From CAVQCX01 sp963775335 (GTDB taxonomy: Bacteria > Pseudomonadota > Gammaproteobacteria > Chromatiales > Chromatiaceae): a DNA stretch of 64,000 bases. Made by a program: the position numbers and the translations under genes. The notes under the pieces are model-generated. The model was given only the letters and a program-made list of their open reading frames with translations. It made no database searches and was not told where the DNA came from. Positions 16,203 through 24,977 of the stretch are shown piece after piece. Every line of letters begins with the position of its first letter. The first letter of the stretch is position 1. The DNA lies in assembly GCA_963775335.1 (NCBI GenBank), contig CAVZIJ010000002.1:1116001-1180000 (forward strand), in the 5' to 3' direction.

Positions 16203-17381
16203 TCAGGTGGCCTGGGACGGCAGCGAGTACTGACGCAATCGGCGGGAAAACTCCTGCAACGCCCTGATGCCGCTGCTTTCGGCCTGAGCGCACCAGTCCT
16301 GCAAGGCCTGGAGCAGACTTTCCTGGCTCGTGGCGGTGCGCTCCCACACCTCGCGCAGGCGTTGACGGAACTGGTAGACCGTGCGCAGCGTCTGGTTCTG
16401 CTCGATCAGCCTGGTCAGCCGCGCGCGCTTGACCGCATCGAGCTGGGGCGCCCCGCTCGCGAGAAGCCGACGTGCCTGACGGTACAAGCGGCGGCATGAG
16501 ACATCCGCTCCGCACAGCTCCTTGCGCGACACCGGCGCCACCACCTCGCGCGCGTAGCTCGCCAGCACGTGCATCCGGTTCACAACCACCGCGCGCAGGG
16601 TATCCATGTCGACCGTGTCCTTGCCCTGGACGAGGGCGGGACTCGGAGCGACCTTCTTCACCCGGGCTAAGCCGATCAGCTCGAGCGCCCGGATATAGAG
16701 CCACCCGATGTCAAGCTCCCAGGGTCGCGCCGAGAGCTTCGCAGAGCTTGGAAAGGCGTGATGGTTGTTGTGCAGCTCCTCGCCGCCGATCAGCAGACCC
16801 AGGGGGACGATGTTTGTCGCCGCATCGGGGGAATCGAAGTTGCGGTAGCCCCAGTAATGGCCGATCCCGTTGATCACCCCGGCCGCCCAGAACGGGATCC
16901 AGATCATCTGCACCGCCCAGAGGGCGACGCCGAGCACGCCGAAGAGCATCGCGTCGATCACCAGCAGCAGGCTCACCCCCACGAAGTTGTGGGGCGTATA
17001 AAGCAGACGCTCTATCCGATCATGCGGGGTCCCGTGGGCGAAGCGGGCGACCAGATCCGGGTCCCGGGCGGCCACTCGATAAAGCTCCGCCCCTTCCCAG
17101 AGCACCTTGCGCAGCCCCAGCACCTGGGGACTGTGGGGATCTTCGGGCGTCTCGCACCGCGCGTGGTGCTTGCGGTGCACAGCCACCCATTCCTTGGTGA
17201 TCATGCCGGTCGTCAGCCAGAGCCAGAACCGGAGGATGTGGCTGACGAGCGGGTGCAGATCCAGCGCACGGTGGGCCTGTGCACGGTGAAGGAAGACCGT
17301 GACCGCTACGATGGTGACATGGGTCAGACCCAGGCCCACCAGAACCAGCTGCCACCAGGAAAGATCGAGCAAACCATTCAA
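16203..17381 (-). CDS. acyl-CoA / fatty acid desaturase (delta-9 type)
   Basis: An integral-membrane di-iron desaturase of about 392 residues that introduces a cis double bond into fatty acyl chains. The three histidine boxes are visible: HRAQAHR, HRKHH and HNNHH. Several hydrophobic helices come first, and a soluble C-terminal extension of about 110 residues follows. I place the start at the TTG at 17381 because GGAG (17391-17394 on the minus strand) lies 9 nt upstream. The frame continues upstream to an ATG at 17462, but that would translate a fragment of MITE R1. Convergent with rpmG. Confidence 0.85.
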   Translation of the reverse strand: MNGLLDLSWWQLVLVGLGLTHVTIVAVTVFLHRAQAHRALDLHPLVSHILRFWLWLTTGMITKEWVAVHRKHHARCETPEDPHSPQVLGLRKVLWEGAELYRVAARDPDLVARFAHGTPHDRIERLLYTPHNFVGVSLLLVIDAMLFGVLGVALWAVQMIWIPFWAAGVINGIGHYWGYRNFDSPDAATNIVPLGLLIGGEELHNNHHAFPSSAKLSARPWELDIGWLYIRALELIGLARVKKVAPSPALVQGKDTVDMDTLRAVVVNRMHVLASYAREVVAPVSRKELCGADVSCRRLYRQARRLLASGAPQLDAVKRARLTRLIEQNQTLRTVYQFRQRLREVWERTATSQESLLQALQDWCAQAESSGIRALQEFSRRLRQYSLPSQAT

Positions 17382-17404
17382 TGAACAATTCTCCGAGCTA
17401 CCAG

Positions 17405-17436
17405 GGGCTATTGACAATTGCCGTTCGCGCTCCGAT
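17405..17436. mobile_element. MITE R1 terminal fragment
   Basis: 32 bp matching one end of the R1 element (GGGCTATTGACAATTGCCG, then TTCGCG-TCCGAT) with about two mismatches; the rest of the element is absent. It sits 24 bp upstream of the desaturase start, in the gene's 5' leader, and could influence its expression. Confidence 0.7.
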
Positions 17437-17490
17437 GAGGCGCCGGCGGTTCCGGGAAGCATAAAGGCATTCTAATAGGCCTAAAAAAGC

Positions 17491-19476
17491 TTAGCCAGGG
17501 CTTTCACCGAGACGCCCCTCCGGCCGATCGAGCAGCAGGTTGCCGTAGGGGTCAACCTCCGCCTGCCAGCCCGCCGCAAGCCAGGTCGTCGCCACGGTCT
17601 CGGTCAGCAGGGCCGGCCCCGGAACCCGCTGTCCGGGAGCCAGCGAGTCCCGATCGTAGACCGGCACCGCCGCCGCCAACCCCCAGGCGCGCACGCTGCC
17701 GCTCGCCCGACCCGGTGGCCGCTCACCCAGGGGCTGCAACCCCAGCGGCGGGGGCGGCCCTTGCAGACCGACGCGCAGGTTGACCAGCTCGACCGGCACG
17801 GACATGCGATGACCGTACCGCTGTTCATGGCGCTCAGCGAACTCGGCGAGGCAACCCTGGATACCGCGCCAGGGCACGTTCAATGTGTAGGACTGGCCGC
17901 GGTAGCGCAGGTCCAGAGAGCGTTGCGCCCGCACCTCGTCCCGGGCCAGCCCTTCCTCGACCAGCTCGTCGACACCTTGCGCGCTCAGGCCCGACAGCGC
18001 CCTTTCCAGCTCCTCGTCCGTGGCCGCCTCGAGCAGCCCCAGCCGGGTACGCGAGACCTGCCGGCCCGGCGCGGTCGCCAGCATCCCCAGGGCGGACAGA
18101 ACACCGGCATGCACGGGGACGAGGGCCCGTGCCATACCCAGGGCCTCGGCCAGCGCGCAGACATGCAGCGCCCCGGCGCCCCCGAAGCACACCAGGGTAA
18201 AGCCCCGGGGATCGATGCCCCGTTGCACCGAGATGACCCGCAGCGCCCGCGCCATGTGCTCGTTGGCCACGCGGATCACACCGAGCGCCGCCTGCTCCAC
18301 GCTGGTGCCCAGCGCCGCCGCCAGGGGCCGCAGCACCGCGCGCGCAGCCCCTTCGTCCAACTCCATCCGCCCCCCGAGAAACGCCGCGGGGAGCAGCCGC
18401 CCGAGCACCAGATTGGCGTCGGTCACAGTCGGGTCCTGGCCCCCCAGGCCGTAGCAAGCGGGTCCCGGCGCCGCACCGGCGGACTCGGGACCTACCTGCA
18501 GCAGTCCCCCCGCGTCGACCCGTGCAATCGAGCCTCCGCCGGCCCCGATCGTATGCATGTCGACCATCGGGACCGCGACGGGATAGCGGCCGATACGTCC
18601 CTCGCTGGTCAGCCGGGGTGCCCCGTCGAGCAGGCAGACGTCGGTGGAGGTCCCGCCCATATCAAAGGACAGGAGCTGGTGCCGATGGGCGGCTGTGCCG
18701 ACGAAGCCTGCCCCTACCGCCCCTCCGGCCGGCCCCGAGAGCAGCATCCGAACCGCCTGCGCGCCCGCCCGCTCGGCCACCATGGTCTCCCCGGAGCTCT
18801 GCATCACCGACACACGCGCCCCTGGCAAGGCTCGGGTCAGGCGGCGCAGATACCCCTCGACCAGGGGTCCGACCCAGGCATTGAGCCAGGTCGCCACGCC
18901 GCGCTCGTACTCCCTGATCTCGGGCAACACGGCTGAGGAGCGCGAGACGAAGACGCCGGATGGGACCGCCGCCTCGATACACTTTTCTGCCGTCGCATCG
19001 AGATAGGAAAAGAGCAGGTTGATCGCCACGGCCCGCGGGGAGAGCGCGCGCAGACGCTCTGCCAGCTCGGAGAGATCCGCCTGCGTCAGCGGCTCCACCT
19101 CCCGGCCGTCAGCCCCCAGACGCCCGCCCGTCTCTAGGCACAGCTCCGGGGGCACCGGCGGCGCCACCGCAACCGGCTGTAGCTCGTAGAGCTCGGCCCG
19201 GGCCTGACGCCCGATGCTCAGCACATCGCCCAGCCCCCGATTGGCCACATAGACGGTGCGCACGCCCTTGCCCTCGAGCACGGCATTGGTCGCCACGGTC
19301 GTGCCATGTATAGCGAGCAGACCCTCGGGGTCCAATCCGAGGTCCGCGAGCCCACGCAGGATCGCGGTCTCCGGCGCGGCCGGAGTGGAGAGCACCTTGT
19401 GTACCCGAAGCCCCTCCCCGTCGAACAGGACGAAATCGGTGAAGGTACCCCCGGTGTCTATGCCTACCAGCTTCAA
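17491..19476 (-). CDS. hydantoinase/oxoprolinase A-subunit family protein (HyuA-like)
   Basis: A 661-residue actin-fold ATPase of the N-methylhydantoinase A / acetone carboxylase beta family. Visible motifs are GIDTGGTFTDFVLFD at the N-terminus, HGTTVATNAVLEGKG, SFDMGGTSTDVCLLDG and GAGGGSIARVD. Such proteins couple ATP hydrolysis to ring opening or carboxylation and normally work with a HyuB partner. No hyuB gene lies in this window, so the substrate is unknown. The best start is TTG at 19476, directly before KLVGIDTGG. Confidence 0.85.
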   Translation of the reverse strand: MKLVGIDTGGTFTDFVLFDGEGLRVHKVLSTPAAPETAILRGLADLGLDPEGLLAIHGTTVATNAVLEGKGVRTVYVANRGLGDVLSIGRQARAELYELQPVAVAPPVPPELCLETGGRLGADGREVEPLTQADLSELAERLRALSPRAVAINLLFSYLDATAEKCIEAAVPSGVFVSRSSAVLPEIREYERGVATWLNAWVGPLVEGYLRRLTRALPGARVSVMQSSGETMVAERAGAQAVRMLLSGPAGGAVGAGFVGTAAHRHQLLSFDMGGTSTDVCLLDGAPRLTSEGRIGRYPVAVPMVDMHTIGAGGGSIARVDAGGLLQVGPESAGAAPGPACYGLGGQDPTVTDANLVLGRLLPAAFLGGRMELDEGAARAVLRPLAAALGTSVEQAALGVIRVANEHMARALRVISVQRGIDPRGFTLVCFGGAGALHVCALAEALGMARALVPVHAGVLSALGMLATAPGRQVSRTRLGLLEAATDEELERALSGLSAQGVDELVEEGLARDEVRAQRSLDLRYRGQSYTLNVPWRGIQGCLAEFAERHEQRYGHRMSVPVELVNLRVGLQGPPPPLGLQPLGERPPGRASGSVRAWGLAAAVPVYDRDSLAPGQRVPGPALLTETVATTWLAAGWQAEVDPYGNLLLDRPEGRLGESPG

Positions 19477-19587
19477 CGTCCGTACCGCCTGACCATGCCG
19501 AGCCGATAAGATACCCGGTCACAATTCGGAGCGCGAACAGCCCCGGCGCTTGTACGCCCGGGCGGGCCTTGGGTATCGTGCTCCCCC

Positions 19588-20505
19588 ATGGAGCCATTGT
19601 TGGAAGCCGAGAATCTGACCCGCTGCTTCGGGGAGCGCCGGGCGGTCGACGGCGTCGGATTCTCGGCCCACTGCGGCGAGGTGCTCGGCCTGCTGGGGCC
19701 GAACGGGGCGGGCAAGTCCACCACGATGCGGATGCTTAGCGGCTGCCTGGCCCCGAATGTGGGGCGCATTCGCCTGGCCGGGCTCGACCTCCTGCGCCAG
19801 CCCCGAGAGGCCAAGGCCCGCGTGGGGTACCTGCCGGAGCACCCCCCGCTCTATCCAGAGCTCACGGTCGACGAGTACCTGCGCTTCGCCGCGCGCCTGC
19901 GTGGCGTGCCGGCCCGCCAGGCGGGCGCCCTCGTCGAGCGCGCGAAGCGCCGCTGCGGGCTGGGAGAAACGGGCCGCCGCGTGATCGGCAACCTGTCACG
20001 TGGGTATCAGCAGCGCGTCGGGATCGCCCAGGCCATAGTCCATGAGCCACCGGTGGTGATCCTGGACGAGCCCACCGCCGGGCTCGACCCCATTCAGAAT
20101 CGCGAGGTCCGCGAGCTGATCGGCGAGATCGGCACCCGGTGCGCAGTGCTGCTCTCCACCCACATCCTGCCGGAGGTGCAGGCGGTGTGCACCCACGCCT
20201 TGATTATCCACCGGGGTCGACTGGTCTACAGCGAAGATCTCCGCGCCGGCACCGCAGACCAGGGTGTACTGATCGCGTTGGAGCGGCCCCCCGCCACGAT
20301 GGAGATCACCCGTCTTCCAGGCGTACGCGAGGCGAAGGAGCTAGGCGGCGGGCGCTTCCAACTGGATCTGGAGGCACACCGGGATGCGGCCGGGACGCTG
20401 GCCGAGCGCATCGCAGCCCAGGGCTGGGGCCTGCGGGAGTACACCCCCTTGCGGCCAGGCCTGGAGCAGATCTTCGTCGAGCTCGCCGCTGGAGAGATCG
20501 CTTGA
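19588..20505 (+). CDS. ABC transporter ATP-binding protein, GldA-like
   Basis: A 305-residue ABC ATPase with Walker A GPNGAGKST, signature LSRGYQQR, Walker B VVILDEPTAGLDP and the switch histidine in STHIL. About 80 extra C-terminal residues follow the nucleotide-binding domain, as in the GldA/DrrA/CcmA-type exporters. It is the first gene of a four-gene module with an ABC-2 permease, a GldG-like protein and a DUF4340 protein. The permease start overlaps its stop. Confidence 0.9.
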   Translation: MEPLLEAENLTRCFGERRAVDGVGFSAHCGEVLGLLGPNGAGKSTTMRMLSGCLAPNVGRIRLAGLDLLRQPREAKARVGYLPEHPPLYPELTVDEYLRFAARLRGVPARQAGALVERAKRRCGLGETGRRVIGNLSRGYQQRVGIAQAIVHEPPVVILDEPTAGLDPIQNREVRELIGEIGTRCAVLLSTHILPEVQAVCTHALIIHRGRLVYSEDLRAGTADQGVLIALERPPATMEITRLPGVREAKELGGGRFQLDLEAHRDAAGTLAERIAAQGWGLREYTPLRPGLEQIFVELAAGEIA

Positions 20506-21254
20506 GCACCTTCGTGATCGCCGGCCGGGAGCTGCGCGGCCTCTTCCTCTCGCCGCTCGCCTGGACCTTGCTTGCAGCGATGAGCTTCATCATGGCCTGG
20601 ATCTTTCTCGTCCAGCTGGATGCCTTCCAGCTGATCCAGCCGCGTCTCAAGGGCCTGGAGAGCCCGCCCGGACTGACTGCGCTGGTGGCGGTGCCCGTGC
20701 TGCGCGCCGCCGCTGGGATTTCGCTGCTGGTGGTGCCGCTGCTGACCATGCGCACCTTCAGCGCTGAGCTCCAATCCGGCAGCTTCGACCTGCTGCGCTC
20801 CTCGCCCGCCGGCACCCCGGCGATCGTCGCCGGGAAATACCTGGCACTGCTGGTGTTCCTCGCCGCGATGCTGGCCATCGTCACCGCCATGCCACTGTCC
20901 CTGCTGGCGGGCAGCCACCTCGACCCCGGGCTTCTCGCGGCCGCCGTGACCGGCGTCGCCCTGCTGCTGGCGGGCTGCGCAGCGCTGGGTCTGTTTGTCT
21001 CGACCCTGAGCTCCCAGCCGGCCATGGCGGCCGTCATGAGTTACGGCCTGCTCCTACTGCTCTGGCTGTTCGGCTCCGACAGCGACCGCGGATCGCTGGG
21101 GGCGGTACTGGATTGGCTCTCGCTGAGGACCCACCTGGAGACCCTCCTCAGCGGCCTGGTGCACCTGAGCGACCTGCTCTATTACCTGCTCTGCATCGGC
21201 ACCGCACTGGCCCTGACGGTCAGGCGGCTCGAGCTGCGGCGCACCGAAGGCTGA
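20502..21254 (+). CDS. ABC-2 type transporter permease, GldF-like
   Basis: A 250-residue permease with six hydrophobic helices. The N-terminus TFVIAGRELRGLFLSPLAW and the following AWIFLVQLDAF are characteristic of the GldF-like subgroup. The start is most likely the TTG at 20502, whose last bases overlap the TGA of the ATPase gene (TTGA), so translation is coupled. It forms an inner-membrane transporter with the preceding ATPase. Substrate unknown; gliding is not implied outside Bacteroidetes. Confidence 0.87.
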   Translation: MSTFVIAGRELRGLFLSPLAWTLLAAMSFIMAWIFLVQLDAFQLIQPRLKGLESPPGLTALVAVPVLRAAAGISLLVVPLLTMRTFSAELQSGSFDLLRSSPAGTPAIVAGKYLALLVFLAAMLAIVTAMPLSLLAGSHLDPGLLAAAVTGVALLLAGCAALGLFVSTLSSQPAMAAVMSYGLLLLLWLFGSDSDRGSLGAVLDWLSLRTHLETLLSGLVHLSDLLYYLLCIGTALALTVRRLELRRTEG

Positions 21255-21264
21255 GAGACGGGGC

Positions 21265-22611
21265 GTGCGCCCGCAAACACGAGCCCTCTTGGGACGCAGG
21301 GTCCACGGACTGATGTTCTATGTCCTGCTGGCCGCCGCCGTCGGGCTCACCGGCTGGCTTAGCCTCGCCTACGACCAGGCCTGGGACTGGACGGCCGCAG
21401 GGCGGAACTCCCTGTCCGAGCCGAGCCGTCAGGTGCTCGCACGCCTGCAGGGACCGCTGGAGATCCTCGCTTTCGCACCGGCAGGCTCGCCGCTGCGTAA
21501 GACCCTGTCCGAGCTCGTCGATCGTTACCGGCGGGTACGCGGAGACATCCACCTGCGCTTCGTCGATCCCCAGACAGAGCCGGAGCTGGCCCGAGATCTC
21601 GGCGTACAAGTCCCGGGCGAGCTGGTCCTGCAGTACCAGGGGCGCAGCGAGCATCTGCGCCGGCTCGACGAGCAGTCCTTCACCGACGCCGTCGAGGGGC
21701 TGGCGGACCGGGGTGATCAATGGATCGCCCAGCTGGCGGGCCACGGAGAGCGCAATCTGGGCGGTCAGGCCAACCATGATCTCGGGGACTTCGGGGCAGC
21801 CCTGACTCAAAAGGGTTTTCGGGTGCAGACCCTGAATCTGGCCGCGTCCGGCGCGATTCCCGACAATATCGGGCTGCTGGTGGTCGCCGGGCCGCGGGTC
21901 GATCTGTTGCCGGGCGAATGGGCTCTGTTGCGAAGCTATATCGCGAGCGGCGGCCACCTGCTGTGGCTGATGGACCCGGACGACCCGATCGGCGCGGGGG
22001 TGATCTCGGGGCTATTCGGCCTGCGCGTGCTCCCCGGCGTTATCGTCGATCCCACCTCGGCGGCGCTCGGCATCGATGACCCCGCCATGGCCCTGGTCAC
22101 CGCCTATCCGAGCCACCCGGCGACGGCCAACCTGAGCCAAGTCAGCCTGTTCCCCCACGCCGCGGCTCTGGAGTTGCGCCCCGGCAGCGGTTGGCAGGCG
22201 ATCCCGCTCCTGAGCACCGGACAGCGCAGCTGGAACGAGACCGGTCCTCTCAAGGGCCAGCTCCAGCGTGATCCGGCCGCCGGCGAGCGTGAAGGCCCGC
22301 TGGCCATCGGCTATGCGCTGACCCGAGCACAGGGCCGAAGTGAGCAGCGGGTGCTGGTGATCGGCGACGGGGACTTTCTGTCCAACACCTTCCTCGGCAA
22401 CGCCGGCAACCTGGACCTCGGGCTCAACCTGGTGCGCTGGGCCGCGGCCCGCGACCGGATGCTCGACATCCCGGCGAAGACCGCCGGGGACCTGGAGCTG
22501 CAGCTGTCGCGGACCGCCACCGCCCTGATCGGCTTCGGCTTTCTCCTCGTCCTCCCGCTGGGGCTCGCCAGCACGGGGGCGTTGATCTGGTGGCACCGGC
22601 GTCGACGCTGA
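21265..22611 (+). CDS. GldG family membrane-anchored ABC accessory protein
   Basis: A 448-residue protein with an N-terminal membrane helix (about residues 15-35), a large extracytoplasmic ABC_transp_aux-type domain (LLVVAGPRVDLLPGEWALL, WLMDPDDPIG, VIGDGDFLSN) and a C-terminal membrane helix before a short Arg-rich end. It starts at a GTG with AGACGGGG upstream, 10 bp after the permease. GldG-like proteins are thought to assist an ABC exporter from the outer face of the membrane. Confidence 0.87.
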   Translation: MRPQTRALLGRRVHGLMFYVLLAAAVGLTGWLSLAYDQAWDWTAAGRNSLSEPSRQVLARLQGPLEILAFAPAGSPLRKTLSELVDRYRRVRGDIHLRFVDPQTEPELARDLGVQVPGELVLQYQGRSEHLRRLDEQSFTDAVEGLADRGDQWIAQLAGHGERNLGGQANHDLGDFGAALTQKGFRVQTLNLAASGAIPDNIGLLVVAGPRVDLLPGEWALLRSYIASGGHLLWLMDPDDPIGAGVISGLFGLRVLPGVIVDPTSAALGIDDPAMALVTAYPSHPATANLSQVSLFPHAAALELRPGSGWQAIPLLSTGQRSWNETGPLKGQLQRDPAAGEREGPLAIGYALTRAQGRSEQRVLVIGDGDFLSNTFLGNAGNLDLGLNLVRWAAARDRMLDIPAKTAGDLELQLSRTATALIGFGFLLVLPLGLASTGALIWWHRRRR

Positions 22612-22612
22612 G

Positions 22613-23461
22613 ATGAGCCGCCGAGCCTTGGTCAATCTCGCCCTGGGCGCACTGGTCCTGCTGCTCGCTGCCCTGGCCTATTTCCGTCCCGGGGTCACCC
22701 CCCCTCCCGACCACCCGCCGCTGACCACCCTGGACCCCGCGGCCCTGAGCCACATCCGCATCACCCGGGGGAACGGCCGTGAGATGCTGCTCGAGCGCAC
22801 CCGCGAGGGCTGGCTCATGCGCAAGCCCTACCGACACCCAGCGGACTCCGCCCGGGTGAGGCAGCTCATCACGATCGTCCGGGCCCCGAGCTATCGACAG
22901 CTCGATCCAGAGGCCTCGCGACTCCAAGCCTACGGCCTGGCCGCCCCCGTCGCCCGCTTGGAGGCCGACGGGCTGGCCCTGGAGATCGGCGGCACCGAGC
23001 CGATCGGAGGGCTACGTTACGTGCGCTGCGAAGGCCAGGTGCATCTGATCGACAACGTCTACACCTACCTCGTGCTCGCTCAGCCCGAGGCCTTTCTGGA
23101 CCGGCAGATCCTGGGGCCGAGCCCCTCTCCAATCGCCGCCGTGGAGCTCCCGACGTTTCGGGTCTTCCGCGACCCGAGCGGCCGATGGTCGATCGATCCG
23201 CCCGCCCCGCCAGTGGACCAAGCCCGCCTGGGCGCCTGGCTGGCGGCCTGGCAATCGGCCCGCGCGATGGCCGTCATGCCCGCGCCCGCAGACGGTGGCA
23301 AGCCCGTGATATTGAGCTTCGCGGGCGGCGCGACAGCTCGCGTCCTCGAGCTGCTCCGGGGCGAGCAACCGCTGCTGATCGACCGCGGGGCGAAGCTGGC
23401 CTACCGCCTGCCCCGGGGCAGCCCCCTGCTCGCCCGCCCGGGAACGGAAACGCCCCCTTGA
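22613..23461 (+). CDS. DUF4340 domain-containing protein
   Basis: A 282-residue protein with one N-terminal membrane helix (ALGALVLLLAALAYF) and a mostly beta DUF4340 domain. Segments typical of the family are REGWLMRKPYRHPADSARV, YGLAAPVARLEADG and YVRCEGQVHLIDN. The gene starts one base after the GldG-like stop and ends the Gld-like ABC module. Its role is unknown, but it co-occurs with GldG proteins in many proteobacteria. Confidence 0.87.
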   Translation: MSRRALVNLALGALVLLLAALAYFRPGVTPPPDHPPLTTLDPAALSHIRITRGNGREMLLERTREGWLMRKPYRHPADSARVRQLITIVRAPSYRQLDPEASRLQAYGLAAPVARLEADGLALEIGGTEPIGGLRYVRCEGQVHLIDNVYTYLVLAQPEAFLDRQILGPSPSPIAAVELPTFRVFRDPSGRWSIDPPAPPVDQARLGAWLAAWQSARAMAVMPAPADGGKPVILSFAGGATARVLELLRGEQPLLIDRGAKLAYRLPRGSPLLARPGTETPP

Positions 23462-23483
23462 GCAGGCCGACGGCGGACACCCG

Positions 23484-24296
23484 ATGCCCGAGCTCCCGGA
23501 AGTAGAAACCACCCGCCGTGGCATCGAGCCCCACCTCCTGGGGCAGTTGCTCACCGGTGCGCAGGTCCGTCAGCCGCTGCTGCGCTGGCCTGTTCCGCCA
23601 GCCTTGTCCCTGAAGGCGCCGGGCCGGAGGGTCTTGGCGGTCGAGCGACGGGCCAAGTACCTGCTGATACGCCTCGACCGGGGGACCATCATCATCCATC
23701 TGGGGATGTCCGGGAGCCTCCGGCTGATCCCCTCGAAGACGCCCCCGGGACCGCACGAGCACGTGGATCTGCTGTTCGGTGCCCGCTGCCTGCGTTTGCG
23801 CGACCCACGACGCTTCGGCGCGGTGCTTTGGTCCGATGACGATCCCCTGAGCCATCCCAGGCTGGCGGGGCTGGGCCCCGAGCCCCTCGGCCCGGCCTTC
23901 GACGGCGATTATCTTCATCGGGCGGGAAAAAGCCGACGTGTTACAGCCAAGGCCCTGATCATGGACCAACGCGTGGTAGTAGGGATCGGCAACATCTACG
24001 CCAATGAGGCGCTGTTTCGCGCCGGCATCCACCCAGGGCGCTCCAGTGGGCGGATCTCCCTCGAGCGCTACGCGCGCCTCGCCGAAGCGCTCAAGAGGGT
24101 GCTGGAGTGCGCCATCCAACAGGGTGGGACCACCCTCCGGGACTTCGTCCGCGAGGATGGGCGTCCGGGGTATTTCGTCCAATCGCTGCAAGTCTATGCA
24201 AGGACGGGCCTACCCTGCTTAAGCTGCGGAGGCGCAATCCGCGAAGAGCGGATCGGGCAGCGCTCGAGCTTCTTCTGCCCGAGCTGTCAGCGCTAG
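23484..24296 (+). CDS. mutM: formamidopyrimidine-DNA glycosylase
   Basis: MutM (Fpg) removes 8-oxoguanine and formamidopyrimidines and cleaves the abasic site. The 270-residue enzyme begins MPELPEVETTRRGIE (Pro2 nucleophile, Glu3) and contains KYLLIRLD, GNIYANEALFRAGIHP and a C-terminal zinc finger with CLSC and CPSC pairs. Its TAG stop lies within the CTAG target duplication of the MITE that follows directly, so the insertion left the protein intact. Confidence 0.97.
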   Translation: MPELPEVETTRRGIEPHLLGQLLTGAQVRQPLLRWPVPPALSLKAPGRRVLAVERRAKYLLIRLDRGTIIIHLGMSGSLRLIPSKTPPGPHEHVDLLFGARCLRLRDPRRFGAVLWSDDDPLSHPRLAGLGPEPLGPAFDGDYLHRAGKSRRVTAKALIMDQRVVVGIGNIYANEALFRAGIHPGRSSGRISLERYARLAEALKRVLECAIQQGGTTLRDFVREDGRPGYFVQSLQVYARTGLPCLSCGGAIREERIGQRSSFFCPSCQR

Positions 24297-24465
24297 GGGC
24301 TGTTGACATTTGTCTGAGCGAGGGCGATTGCGGGCGATTGCGAGCGATTCTTCGCGCTGACGAGGCGCGGTCAGGAGGAATGGTGGATCTATTGCGACGA
24401 GCCGCAACACAGTCAGCGCGGAAAAGGGCCGTAATCGGACCGCGAACGGCAATTGTCAACAGCCC
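24297..24465 (-). mobile_element. MITE R1, copy 2 (169 bp)
   Basis: A non-coding element with terminal inverted repeats GGGCTGTTGACA / TGTCAACAGCCC and perfect CTAG duplications at 24293-24296 and 24466-24469. In reverse orientation it matches the copy at 13437-13595 nearly base for base, plus one extra 10 bp GCAATCGCCC unit. The intact CTAG flanks suggest a younger insertion than copy 1. Confidence 0.9.
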
Positions 24466-24686
24466 CTAGCGTACTGTTTCGTACTTCTCCGCGCTTATGA
24501 AGCGGGCCTGCAGGCACGCTTCACGAGGCTTGGGACTTGGGTCGCCCGGGCCTTGGAGTGGCCGTCGAGCGTACGGGCGTGAGGATCGGGAGACGATCGC
24601 GCGGGCGTCGGAAGCGCGAGCAACGCGAGCCTGAGTGCAGCGCCGGGACTTGCTGCACGGACCCTGATCGAGGGCGGGCGTCAGAC

Positions 24687-24941
24687 TCAGCCCTGGGCGG
24701 CCGTGATCCGCTCGTATTTTTCCTTCAGCTGTTCTTCGGTCTCTTCGTGGTCCGTATCCTTGATGATGCAGTCGACCGGGCAGACCTCGACGCATTGGGA
24801 GGTCTCATAGTGGCCCACGCACTCGGTGCACAGATTGGGGTCGATCTCGTAGATCTCGTCACCCTGGTAGATCGCGCCGTTGGGACACTCGGGCTCGCAC
24901 ACGTCGCAGTTGATGCACTCGTCGGTAATGATCAATGCCAT
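24687..24941 (-). CDS. yfhL: YfhL family 4Fe-4S dicluster ferredoxin
   Basis: An 84-residue ferredoxin. The first half reads CINCDVCEPECP. The second half has CTEC, then after a YETSQ-containing insertion CVEVCP. Together they supply eight cysteines for two 4Fe-4S clusters, the Allochromatium-type arrangement. The acidic C-terminal helix is typical. It is likely a cytoplasmic low-potential electron carrier. It lies 36 bp downstream of coaD on the same strand, the usual order in purple sulfur bacteria and relatives. Confidence 0.95.
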   Translation of the reverse strand: MALIITDECINCDVCEPECPNGAIYQGDEIYEIDPNLCTECVGHYETSQCVEVCPVDCIIKDTDHEETEEQLKEKYERITAAQG

Positions 24942-24977
24942 GTTGGCTCTCCTGGGAAGAACTGAGCGGCCGGCGCC

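Noticed and set aside
24466..24686. GC-rich interval after the MITE as a fourth R3 repeat copy
   Set aside because: A few short words are shared, but the order and longer stretches of R3 are not.
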